Shown: positions 6,781 through 14,223 of the stretch, in pieces
How the letters are laid out: the number at the start of each line of letters is the position of its first letter
Position numbering within the stretch: position 1 is the first letter of the stretch
DNA from: Candidatus Neomicrothrix sp. UBA7884
GTDB taxonomy: Bacteria; Actinomycetota; Acidimicrobiia; Acidimicrobiales; MedAcidi-G1
Direction of reading: 5' to 3'
DNA: 22,224 bases
Assembly: GCA_002501135.1 (NCBI GenBank)
Contig: DLRQ01000060.1
Coordinates: 1 to 22,224, forward strand
Translations under genes and position numbers: made by a program
Notes under the pieces: generated by a model
What the model was told of the DNA's origin: nothing
Seen by the model: only the letters and a program-made list of their open reading frames with translations
Database searches by the model: none

Positions 6781-8259
6781 ATGCCTGACACCAGACCTGA
6801 TGCCAGCAGCTACGACCCCGTGGTGCTCGGGCACCGCCTACGCCACCAGCGGCGCACAGCCGGCCTGACTCTGGCCGAGTTGGGCGACCTCATCGGCCGT
6901 CCCGCCTCATATCTCTCTCAGGTGGAGAACGGCCGCATCGAACCCAAGCTGGGCGTGTTGGCCAGGCTCGCCAACGCACTCGGGTGCACAACCGCAGACC
7001 TCCTCGATCCGACGCCACCGAGCCGGCGGGCGGCCCTCGAGATAGACCTCGAACGGTTCCAGACCGGCGACTGGCGAACTGCCCTCGACCTGCCCGAGGT
7101 CAGGGCCGGAGCCCGGCTCGACGATGACGCCCTCGAGGCACTCGTCGGCCTCTACGCGGCCCTTCCCGGTCTTGCCGTGACCAAGACAGGGCTTGCCAAC
7201 CTGCAGGCCGGCGACCGAGCACGCAGTGCCAACCTGGCCCTCCGCACCGAGATGCGGGCGAGGGACAACTACTTCGCCGGAATCGAACAGGTGGCCGCCG
7301 AGGGTCTCAGCGCCGTCGGCTACGCCGGTGAGGGCCCACCGTCCGAGAAGCACCTGACCGACCTTGCAACCCACTACGGGTTCACGGTCGAACGCGTCAA
7401 GGGAATGCCCAGGACGGCACGCTCAGTCACCGACACCCGTCAACGGGTCATCTACATCCCGCAGCGCGACGACCTGACCGTACGGGCTGCCAGATCGGTC
7501 ATCCTCCAGACGCTCGGGCACTTCGTCCTCGAACACGCTGAGACGACCGACTTTGAGGGCTACCTTCGCCAGCGCATCGAGTCCAACTACTTCGCCGCCG
7601 CTGTTCTGGTCCCCCAGGATGCGGCACTTGGGTTTCTCGAGTCGGCCAAGGCCGACCACGACCTCTCTATCGAAGACCTCAAGGAGCGCTACTACGTGTC
7701 CTACGAGATGGCGGCGCACAGGTTCACCAACCTCGCCACCGCCAAGTTGGACATTCCGGTTCACTTCCTGCGCACCGACCCGGAGGGCACAATCACCAAG
7801 GCCTACGAAAACGACGGCATCCAGTTTCCCTGCGACCCCGACGGCGCACTTGAGGGAGCCCGCCTCGGCAGGCGCTGGGGCGCGCGCCAGGCATGGGGTG
7901 GGTCCGAGATCCTCCACTACCAGTTCACGAGCACCGCGGCCGGCGAGTTCTGGTGTGTCTCCTACATCGAAAACGCCACCGAGCGCACCCCGTACGCGGT
8001 CACCCTCGGCTGCCGTGCAGGCGACTCCAAATGGTTCAGGGGAGGTGAGACCCTCAGAAGGGTCAGCGTCCGCAGCGACGATGATCTGGTCGACCCCGGC
8101 ATCCTCGACCGCTGGGATGGTGTCGCATGGCCGTCGGCAGCCGAGCGCAGCTTCGTGCTGGCGGCCCTTCCGCCGGCCAGCCAGGAGTTCACGCCGTTCC
8201 CCGGCATCGACCTCCTCAATGTCTACCGGTTCCTTGACCGCCAGGCCGGAACCGACTGA
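6781..8259 (+). CDS. ramB: RamB/ScfR-like XRE transcriptional regulator
   Basis: This 492-residue protein has an N-terminal helix-turn-helix of the XRE/Cro type (about residues 16-70, with LAELGDLIGRPASYLSQVEN as its core). A middle DUF955 (ImmA/IrrE-like) region follows (about 190-270), then a C-terminal domain typical of the short-chain fatty acyl-CoA regulator (ScfR) family. In Corynebacterium and Mycobacterium, RamB controls aceA/aceB and acetate use. The divergent position next to aceB here supports the same role. The ATG at 6781 is favoured by GGAG 7 nt upstream; an in-frame TTG at 6754 is less likely. The DUF955 metal-site motif is degenerate (QTLGH in place of HExxH), so protease activity is unlikely and an effector-sensing role is more plausible. 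It converges on the phosphoesterase gene with a 12-bp gap. Confidence 0.85.
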   Translation: MPDTRPDASSYDPVVLGHRLRHQRRTAGLTLAELGDLIGRPASYLSQVENGRIEPKLGVLARLANALGCTTADLLDPTPPSRRAALEIDLERFQTGDWRTALDLPEVRAGARLDDDALEALVGLYAALPGLAVTKTGLANLQAGDRARSANLALRTEMRARDNYFAGIEQVAAEGLSAVGYAGEGPPSEKHLTDLATHYGFTVERVKGMPRTARSVTDTRQRVIYIPQRDDLTVRAARSVILQTLGHFVLEHAETTDFEGYLRQRIESNYFAAAVLVPQDAALGFLESAKADHDLSIEDLKERYYVSYEMAAHRFTNLATAKLDIPVHFLRTDPEGTITKAYENDGIQFPCDPDGALEGARLGRRWGARQAWGGSEILHYQFTSTAAGEFWCVSYIENATERTPYAVTLGCRAGDSKWFRGGETLRRVSVRSDDDLVDPGILDRWDGVAWPSAAERSFVLAALPPASQEFTPFPGIDLLNVYRFLDRQAGTD

Positions 8260-8271
8260 CCAACGCCAGCG

Positions 8272-9117
8272 TCAGGACCTGGGAGAACCCTCTCCGGCAG
8301 TCGCACGACGGTGGACGTCGGCGATGAAGTCAGACAGGTCCATCCGCCTTCCCTCCCACACGGTTGCCGTGTGGGTTACGAAGCGGTCGCCGTCCCAGCA
8401 GTGCAGTTGATATGCGGGAGGCTCGTCGACCGCCGATCCGCTCATCGGGTCCAACTCGAGGCCCAGCTGGTTGCCGGTCGAGGGACACACCGAAACCAGC
8501 GTCGATCCGATGGTCGTCTGGATGGGTCGGTGGATGTGGCCTGCGACAAGAAGCTTCACCTGGGTGTGGCGCTCCAACACGCTTCTCAGGCGATCAGCGC
8601 CATCGAGGCCCGAGAGATCCATGAACGTGAGGCCCGATGTGAACGGTGGAAAGTGGGTGAACACGAGCGTCGGCCGGTCGGGCTCCATCTGCAGCACGGC
8701 GTCGAGCCACTCCTCGTGGCCTTCGTGGAAGCACCCGTCGTGCCGGCCCGGAATGAGGGTGTCCAACCCGACGAGCCTCACCGGATGGGAATCGACCGCA
8801 TAACTGCAGTGCCCTTCTGCGATCGTGGCAGGTAGGCGGTCGGCGAAGGCCGAGCGAAAGGCGTCCCACACATCGTGGTTGCCCGGCAGCGGCAGCATCG
8901 GAATCTCCAGGTCGGACACAAGGTCCAGAAACATCGAGTACTGGATCTCGGTGCCGTCGTCGGTCAGGTCACCTGTCGCCAGGACGACATCGGGCGCAGG
9001 GCTCAGGCCGTTCAGGTGCGCCACGACCCGGGTAAGGGTCTCAGAGGTGTCCACAAGTCCGCCGAACATGCCGACACTGTCGCGGATGTGGCAGTCGGAG
9101 ATCTGGGCGATCAGCAC
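8272..9117 (-). CDS. Class III metallophosphoesterase (CpdA/GpdQ-like)
   Basis: This 281-residue calcineurin-like phosphoesterase shows the full dinuclear-metal motif set: DCH (8-10) near the N-terminus, GDLTDDG (49-55), GNHD (79-82), H155 in THFPP, and GHIHRP (193-198). The arrangement and size match the CpdA/GpdQ group, which hydrolyses phosphodiesters such as cAMP or glycerophosphodiesters; the substrate cannot be settled from sequence. The GTG at 9117 was chosen because the family begins almost exactly there (an LIAQISD strand) and TATCCT lies 7 nt upstream, suggesting a leaderless mRNA. Upstream in-frame GTGs would add residues not found in the family. No signal peptide is seen, so it is probably cytosolic. 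It lies 74 nt downstream of tRNA-Gly on the same strand. Confidence 0.85.
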   Translation of the reverse strand: MLIAQISDCHIRDSVGMFGGLVDTSETLTRVVAHLNGLSPAPDVVLATGDLTDDGTEIQYSMFLDLVSDLEIPMLPLPGNHDVWDAFRSAFADRLPATIAEGHCSYAVDSHPVRLVGLDTLIPGRHDGCFHEGHEEWLDAVLQMEPDRPTLVFTHFPPFTSGLTFMDLSGLDGADRLRSVLERHTQVKLLVAGHIHRPIQTTIGSTLVSVCPSTGNQLGLELDPMSGSAVDEPPAYQLHCWDGDRFVTHTATVWEGRRMDLSDFIADVHRRATAGEGSPRS

Positions 9118-9124
9118 CAGAACA

Positions 9125-9130
9125 AGGATA
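9125..9130 (-). promoter_or_regulatory. -10 box for leaderless transcription of the phosphoesterase
   Basis: TATCCT on the minus strand ends 7 nt before the GTG start at 9117. No Shine-Dalgarno sequence is visible, which fits transcription starting at the start codon. Confidence 0.45.
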
Positions 9131-9191
9131 GGGGAGCAGGCCTGCAACCCGTCCACGAGGACACCGGCAGCCGTCAGCCGACCCGGAAACG

Positions 9192-9263
9192 AGCGGGTGA
9201 AGGGAATCGAACCCTCATCATCAGCTTGGAAGGCTGAGGTTCTAGCCTTTGAACTACACCCGC
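9192..9263 (-). tRNA. tRNA-Gly (anticodon TCC)
   Basis: The minus strand folds as a complete 72-nt cloverleaf. The acceptor GCGGGTG pairs with CACCCGC, the D-arm stem is GTTC/GAAC, the anticodon stem is TCAGC/GCTGA around loop CTTCCAA (anticodon TCC), and the T-arm stem is GAGGG/CCCTT (one G-T pair) around TTCGATT. The discriminator is T, as usual for tRNA-Gly. CCA is not encoded; the genome continues TCG. A TACGCT -10-like box lies 10 nt upstream of the 5' end (minus strand 9279 to 9274). Confidence 0.96.
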
Positions 9264-9273
9264 GGCGGTCAAG

Positions 9274-9279
9274 AGCGTA
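9274..9279 (-). promoter_or_regulatory. -10 box of tRNA-Gly
   Basis: TACGCT on the minus strand lies 10 nt before the tRNA 5' end, so transcription would start a few bases upstream of the mature tRNA. No good -35 hexamer is visible. Confidence 0.4.
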
Positions 9280-9320
9280 TCGGAGCCCGCCACCGGTGAG
9301 CCGCTGGGTAATCCGTCACC

Positions 9321-9326
9321 TAGCCT
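9321..9326 (+). promoter_or_regulatory. -10 box of the PLP-decarboxylase gene
   Basis: TAGCCT, inside CCTAGCCTGC, lies 20 nt before the GTG start at 9347. The same ten bases precede ndk (15549-15558), which supports a shared vegetative -10 element. The expected start site near 9333 would leave a short leader that still includes the GGGAGGTGG ribosome-binding site (9333-9341). Confidence 0.5.
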
Positions 9327-9346
9327 GCTGCCGGGAGGTGGCGCCA

Positions 9347-10711
9347 GTGGGAATGCACGATTACGACGAGTCGACAGACGAACTGGCACGGTCGGTATTT
9401 GAGTACGCGCTTGATCGCATCCGCATGGAACCACCGATGGACGGGCCGGTGGCTCTTGACCAGCTGACCGAGGCTGTCGGACAGACGATCACCGAGGAGG
9501 GCCTGGGCGGTACGGCCGCCCTGGCGACCTTTACCGACCACCTGGCACCGGCCTGCATCTCTGTCGACCACCCCCGCTACATGGCCTGGGTTCCGTGCGC
9601 GCCTACCGACACCGCTGTCCTCTTCGACCTCATCGTGGGTGCGTCCGCCCCCTCGGCAACCTGGTGGTTCGATGGATCCGGTGCGATCTACGCCGAGAAC
9701 CAGGCTCTGAAATGGATATCCGATCTTGCGGGTATGCCGGAACAGGCTGGAGGGTGCTTCGTCCCCGGTGGGACCATGGGAAACCTCTCGGCTCTCGTTG
9801 CAGCCCGCGACACAGCCATCAGGCGTCGTGGCGGCCCGGACGCGAGACCCGCCCGCTGGGCTGTAGTGGCGTCAGAGGGCGCACACTCCTCGGTCAGTTC
9901 TGCCGCACGGGTCATGGACGTCGACGTCTTGTTGGCCCCGACCGACTCAGACAGAAGGCTCAGGGGCGGGGCGGTGGCCGAAGCCATAGCAGCACTACCC
10001 GAGGGGACAGAGGCGTTCGCCGTCGTCGCCACATCAGGAACCACCAACCTCGGGACAGTCGACGCCCTCGATGAGATTGCCTCCGTCGCAGCCGCCAACT
10101 CGCTCTGGTTCCACGTCGACGGCGCGTACGGCGGTGCCGGCCTTGCAGCGGCTTCGGTTCGCCACGTCTTCGAAGGAATCGAGCACTGCGACTCCCTGAT
10201 CGTGGATCCACACAAGTGGCTGTTTGCTCCCTACGACTGTGCGGCGCTCATCTACCGGGACCCCGCAGTGGCGAGGCTCGCACACACCCAGCAGGCCGGA
10301 TACCTCGACTCGATGAACGAACGCAGCGACTGGAATCCAAGTGACTACGCACACCACCTGAGCCGCAGGCCCCGAGGGCTCCCGTTCTGGTTTTCGCTCG
10401 CAGCCCACGGCACACGCTCCTACACCGAGGCAGTCGAGAAGACCCTCACCGTTGCCCGTGCCGGCGCCGCTCTCATCGAATCAACTCCCCACCTCGAACT
10501 CGTCATGGAGCCGACCCTCTCGATCCTGGCCTTCCGTCGCACCGGCTGGACGGCAGAGGAGTACGCAGCGTGGTCAGATTCACTTTTTGAGGAGGGGTCG
10601 GCGCTGGTTGTGCCCACCAAGGTCGACGGTGCCCCCGCCCTGCGGTTCTGCATTGTCAACCCCCGGACAGAGATCGATGACATAGCTGCGATAGTCGAGA
10701 CCCTGGCCTGA
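9347..10711 (+). CDS. Group II pyridoxal-phosphate-dependent decarboxylase
   Basis: This 454-residue fold-type I PLP enzyme belongs to the aromatic-L-amino-acid/glutamate/diaminobutyrate decarboxylase group. The PLP-binding lysine is K290 in DPHKW. HVDGAYGG carries the aspartate that contacts the pyridine nitrogen, and the conserved HPRYMAW segment (substrate/cofactor region) and a GGTMGNL phosphate-binding turn are also present. Homologues decarboxylate tyrosine, tryptophan, glutamate or 2,4-diaminobutyrate, and the substrate here cannot be assigned. GTG 9347 is preferred because GGGAGGTGG (9333-9341) is well placed for it; ATG 9353, two codons on, is the alternative. Open sequence further upstream overlaps the tRNA and the phosphoesterase on the other strand and is not coding. 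The gene stands alone, with tig 86 nt downstream under its own promoter. Confidence 0.9.
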   Translation: MGMHDYDESTDELARSVFEYALDRIRMEPPMDGPVALDQLTEAVGQTITEEGLGGTAALATFTDHLAPACISVDHPRYMAWVPCAPTDTAVLFDLIVGASAPSATWWFDGSGAIYAENQALKWISDLAGMPEQAGGCFVPGGTMGNLSALVAARDTAIRRRGGPDARPARWAVVASEGAHSSVSSAARVMDVDVLLAPTDSDRRLRGGAVAEAIAALPEGTEAFAVVATSGTTNLGTVDALDEIASVAAANSLWFHVDGAYGGAGLAAASVRHVFEGIEHCDSLIVDPHKWLFAPYDCAALIYRDPAVARLAHTQQAGYLDSMNERSDWNPSDYAHHLSRRPRGLPFWFSLAAHGTRSYTEAVEKTLTVARAGAALIESTPHLELVMEPTLSILAFRRTGWTAEEYAAWSDSLFEEGSALVVPTKVDGAPALRFCIVNPRTEIDDIAAIVETLA

Positions 10712-10782
10712 GCCGACATCATTTCGTGATCTACACGGCATCTGTCGGGCGAATCTTCGGCTGGGCGTGACCGGGGCGCCGG

Positions 10783-10788
10783 TACACT
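10783..10788 (+). promoter_or_regulatory. -10 box of tig
   Basis: TACACT ends 9 nt before the GTG start of tig, so the transcript would have a leader of 0-3 nt. No Shine-Dalgarno sequence is present. It is the likely main promoter for the tig-clpP-clpX-folC cluster. Confidence 0.45.
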
Positions 10789-10797
10789 CCGGGCACT

Positions 10798-12231
10798 GTG
10801 GAGACGACAATAGAGACCCTGGACGGCGATCGGGTCAAGTTGACCGTGGCCGTCGACGCCGCCGAGTTCGACACGGCCGTTGAGGCGGCCTTCAAGCGTC
10901 TGGCCAAAGAGGTCAGGCTTCCCGGGTTCCGCCCCGGCAAAGCGCCACGCAAGATCCTCGAAGCCCGCATCGGCAGCGGAGCCGGTCGCCAGGAGGCCTT
11001 GCAGTCGGCCCTTCCCGACTACTACGGCAGGGCCCTTGCCGAACTTGAGGTCGATGCCATCGATTCGCCCGAGATCCAGATCACCGGTGGTGCCGAAGAG
11101 GGTGACCTCACGTTTGATGCAGTGATCCCAGTGCGGCCCCGGCCGGCAGTAGCCGGCCACGGCTCCCTGCGGGTCGAGATTCCGACGCCTGGCGCCACAG
11201 ACGAAGATGTCGACAGCCAACTGCAGATGCTCAGAAACCAGCAGTCCACTCTCGAGACCGTAGAGCGACCGGCTGTCGACGGGGACCAGGTCACCATCGA
11301 CATCGACGGAACCCACGACGGCGAGGTCGTAGACGGGCTCACAACCACCGACTACCTCTACGAGGTTGGTGCCGGCGCTGTCGTGCCCGAGATCGACGAC
11401 AACCTCAGGGGGGCAAGCGCCGGCGACACCGTCGAGTTCGACGCCGATCACCCCGACGGCGAAGGTCTCCTCAACTTCCGGATCGAGGTGAAAGAGGTCC
11501 AGGAGAAGGTCCTCCCCGAGATCGACGACGCGTTCGCCGCAGCGGCCTCCGAGTTCGACACGGCCGATGAACTGCTCGCCGACCTGCGCGGGCGCATCGA
11601 CACGATGAAGAAGAGCCAGGCCGGAATGCTCGTAAGAGACCGAACCGCCCAGGCGGTGGCCGACCTCGTCGAGGTCGACATTCCCGAGGCGCTCGTAGAG
11701 GCCGAGATTGACGGTCGCATACGCGACATGGCCATGCGACTCCACTCCCAGGGTCTTGAGTTCGAGCACTACCTCGAGGCGGTCGGCACCGACATCTCAG
11801 CGCTCCGAGAGGAGTACAGGGAATCCGCCGAAGTATCAGCCAGGGTCGACCTGGGGCTGCGGGCCGTCGCAGAGGCCGAAGGTCTCGACGCCGACCAGGA
11901 AAACCTCGACAACTACCTACAGGCGTTGGCAGAACAGGCCGAGTCCGATGTTTCCACCGTCGTCGAGATGCTCACCGGTTCCGGTCGGATGATTGAGGTC
12001 AGGGCCGATCTGCGTAAGCAGGCGGCCCTTGACTGGCTGCTCGAAAGGGTCGAGATCGTCGATGAGGACGGAAACGAGGTCGACCGGTCGATACTGGAAG
12101 CCCCCGAACCAGAAGAGGCCGTCACCGAGGCGGTCCACGACGAAGAGGACGAAATGGGTGAAACTGAGGCGTCAGCCGGCACCGATGCCGACGGCGAGAC
12201 GGCGGAAGCAAACGAGGAGGAGGGCTCCTGA
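10798..12231 (+). CDS. tig: Trigger factor (ribosome-associated chaperone, peptidyl-prolyl isomerase)
   Basis: Trigger factor binds ribosomal protein L23 at the exit tunnel and shields nascent chains. The 477-residue protein has the N-terminal ribosome-binding domain with LPGFRPGKAPRKI (the GFRxGKxP signature, about residues 40-52). An FKBP-type isomerase domain follows (about 155-245), then the helical C-terminal chaperone domain. The last 40 residues are strongly acidic (E/D-rich), a common feature of actinobacterial trigger factors. GTG 10798 is the start: the domain begins at once and TACACT lies just upstream. The stop codon overlaps the clpP start by one base (TGATG), implying translational coupling. 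The tig-clpP-clpX order is widely conserved and joins folding with regulated proteolysis. Confidence 0.96.
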   Translation: METTIETLDGDRVKLTVAVDAAEFDTAVEAAFKRLAKEVRLPGFRPGKAPRKILEARIGSGAGRQEALQSALPDYYGRALAELEVDAIDSPEIQITGGAEEGDLTFDAVIPVRPRPAVAGHGSLRVEIPTPGATDEDVDSQLQMLRNQQSTLETVERPAVDGDQVTIDIDGTHDGEVVDGLTTTDYLYEVGAGAVVPEIDDNLRGASAGDTVEFDADHPDGEGLLNFRIEVKEVQEKVLPEIDDAFAAAASEFDTADELLADLRGRIDTMKKSQAGMLVRDRTAQAVADLVEVDIPEALVEAEIDGRIRDMAMRLHSQGLEFEHYLEAVGTDISALREEYRESAEVSARVDLGLRAVAEAEGLDADQENLDNYLQALAEQAESDVSTVVEMLTGSGRMIEVRADLRKQAALDWLLERVEIVDEDGNEVDRSILEAPEPEEAVTEAVHDEEDEMGETEASAGTDADGETAEANEEEGS

Positions 12232-12878
12232 TGTCGTTGGCGGACCTGAACGTTCACAACTACCTGGTTCCAACAGTCGTTGAACAGACCAGCCGAGGTG
12301 AGAGGGCCTTTGACCTCTACTCGCGTCTCCTCAAGGAGAACATCATCTTCATCGGTACGCCGATCGACGACACCATCGCCAACCTGGTCTGCGCACAGCT
12401 GTTGCACCTCGAATCCGAGAACCCGGACCGCGACATAAGCCTCTACATCAACTCACCCGGTGGCGACATCAACGCGCTGTTCGCCATCTACGACACCATG
12501 CAGTACATCAAGCCCGACATCACAACGATCTGCTTCGGGCAGGCGGCCTCGGCCGCAGCTGTGCTTCTGGCGGCAGGAGCACCCGGCAAGCGCCTTGCGC
12601 TGCCCCATTCGAGGGTTCTGATCCACCAGCCCTATGCCGGGGCACAGGGCCAGGTCTCCGACATTGAGTTGGCCTCACGCGAGATTCAGCGCCTCAAGGC
12701 GCAACTCGAGGAAATCCTGGCAAGCCACACCGGTCAGGATGTCGAGAAGATCCACGCCGACACCGACCGTGACTTCGTAATGACTGCCCACGAGGCCCTG
12801 GAATACGGGATAATCGACGACGTGATCGATTCACGCGACCTGGCCGACAACAGCGGTGCGATAACGGCGGTCACCTGA
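12231..12878 (+). CDS. clpP: ATP-dependent Clp protease proteolytic subunit
   Basis: ClpP forms the tetradecameric serine-protease barrel that ClpX or ClpC feeds with unfolded proteins. The 215-residue protein has the full triad: S107 in GQAASAAA, H132 in VLIHQP and D181 in DTDRDF, spaced as in E. coli ClpP (25 and 49 residues apart). NSPGGDI (74-80), the oxyanion-hole segment, is present. An N-terminal stretch before the axial loop may be processed. The ATG overlaps the tig stop, and GAGGAGGAGGG (12214-12224) provides a strong ribosome-binding site. Many actinobacteria carry tandem clpP1-clpP2 at this locus; only one is present here, and a second may lie elsewhere. Confidence 0.97.
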   Translation: MSLADLNVHNYLVPTVVEQTSRGERAFDLYSRLLKENIIFIGTPIDDTIANLVCAQLLHLESENPDRDISLYINSPGGDINALFAIYDTMQYIKPDITTICFGQAASAAAVLLAAGAPGKRLALPHSRVLIHQPYAGAQGQVSDIELASREIQRLKAQLEEILASHTGQDVEKIHADTDRDFVMTAHEALEYGIIDDVIDSRDLADNSGAITAVT

Positions 12879-12945
12879 TCACGGCCGGATTCGTGCTGAA
12901 CTAGGTGGTCCACGCAGCTACAGAGACACGACAGGGGGTGACGAC

Positions 12946-14208
12946 ATGGCGAAAATCGGTGATGGTGGAGAGCTCCTGAAGTGCTCTTTTTGCGGCAAAA
13001 CCCAGAAACAGGTCAAGAAGCTCATCGCCGGCCCCGGTGTCTACATCTGCGACGAATGCATAGATCTCTGCAACGAGATTATCGACGAGGAGCTGTCCGA
13101 GCCCGTCGACCTCGCCGTTGGAGAACTTCCAAAACCCAGAGAGATCTTCGCTTTCCTCGATGACTACATCGTCGGCCAGGACAAGGCCAAGAAGATCCTC
13201 TCGGTAGCCGTCTACAACCACTACAAGCGGATCCAGGCGGCGGGTGGCCAGGGCGACGAAGTCGAGTTGGCCAAGTCCAATATTTTGCTCATCGGTCCCA
13301 CCGGTTGCGGCAAGACGCTCATGGCCCAGACCCTTGCCCGGATGCTGAACGTTCCCTTCGCCATCGCCGACGCCACCGCCCTCACCGAAGCCGGCTATGT
13401 CGGCGAGGACGTCGAGAACATCTTGCTCAAGTTGATCCAGGCCGCCGACTACGACATCAAGAAGGCCGAGACCGGAATCATCTACATCGACGAGATCGAC
13501 AAGGTGGCACGCAAGAGCGAGAACCCGTCCATTACCAGAGATGTCTCAGGCGAGGGCGTGCAACAGGCCCTCTTGAAGATCCTCGAGGGTACGACCGCTG
13601 CGGTGCCGCCACAGGGGGGACGCAAGCACCCTCATCAGGAGTTCCTGCAGATTGACACCACGAACATCCTGTTCATCTGCGGTGGCGCCTTCGCAGGCCT
13701 CGAAACGGTCATTCAGAATCGACTGGGTGGTGTGGGCGTGGGCTTCGGCGCTGATGTCAGGGCACCCGGCGAGAAGGACCTTGGTGCCCTCTTCTCTACA
13801 GTCCGCCCCGAGGATCTCATAAAGTTCGGCCTCATCCCCGAGTTCATCGGCCGTCTTCCCGTGGTTGGCACGGTCTCCCAACTCGAGATCGATGCCCTCG
13901 TGAAGATCCTTGTTGAGCCGCGCAATGCGCTCATTAAGCAGTACCAGAAGATCTTCGAGTTCGAAGACATCGAGCTCGAGATCAGCCAGGAGGCTCTGGG
14001 TGCCATTGCCGAACAGGCTCTCGAACGGGGCACCGGCGCCAGGGGCCTGCGCTCCATCCTCGAAGAGGTTCTGATCGACGTCATGTACGACCTGCCCGGC
14101 GATGACGAAGCCGGAAAGGTTGTCGTCGACATCGACACTGTTCGCGAGCGCCAGATGCCGACGGTGTTGCCGCGCGACGACGAGCGCCACAGCCGCGCTG
14201 CCTCCTAG
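12946..14208 (+). CDS. clpX: ATP-dependent Clp protease ATP-binding subunit ClpX
   Basis: ClpX is a hexameric AAA+ unfoldase that recognises tagged substrates and threads them into ClpP. The 420-residue protein has an N-terminal C4 zinc finger (C13, C16, C35, C38) for dimerisation and adaptor binding. It also has Walker A GPTGCGKT (117-124), Walker B IIYIDEID (178-185), a GYVG pore loop (150-153) and an RKH pore loop within GGRKHPHQEF. The ClpP-docking loop reads VGF where E. coli has IGF, a conservative change. GGGGGTG upstream of ATG 12946 serves as ribosome-binding site. It lies 67 nt after clpP, so co-transcription is likely. Confidence 0.97.
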   Translation: MAKIGDGGELLKCSFCGKTQKQVKKLIAGPGVYICDECIDLCNEIIDEELSEPVDLAVGELPKPREIFAFLDDYIVGQDKAKKILSVAVYNHYKRIQAAGGQGDEVELAKSNILLIGPTGCGKTLMAQTLARMLNVPFAIADATALTEAGYVGEDVENILLKLIQAADYDIKKAETGIIYIDEIDKVARKSENPSITRDVSGEGVQQALLKILEGTTAAVPPQGGRKHPHQEFLQIDTTNILFICGGAFAGLETVIQNRLGGVGVGFGADVRAPGEKDLGALFSTVRPEDLIKFGLIPEFIGRLPVVGTVSQLEIDALVKILVEPRNALIKQYQKIFEFEDIELEISQEALGAIAEQALERGTGARGLRSILEEVLIDVMYDLPGDDEAGKVVVDIDTVRERQMPTVLPRDDERHSRAAS

Positions 14209-14223
14209 TTCCGCCCGGCGATC

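Noticed and set aside
6586..6834. Longer malate synthase starting at 6834
   Set aside because: It would overlap the divergent regulator's start and promoter; the A-type family length and weak ribosome-binding site support ATG 6585.
8825..9346. In-frame extension of the PLP decarboxylase upstream of 9347
   Set aside because: It runs through tRNA-Gly and the phosphoesterase gene on the other strand; a good ribosome-binding site supports GTG 9347.
10420..11769. Long minus-strand open frame opposite the PLP decarboxylase and tig
   Set aside because: It is a mirror of two strongly supported plus-strand genes, a common effect of high-GC third-codon positions, with no recognisable domain.
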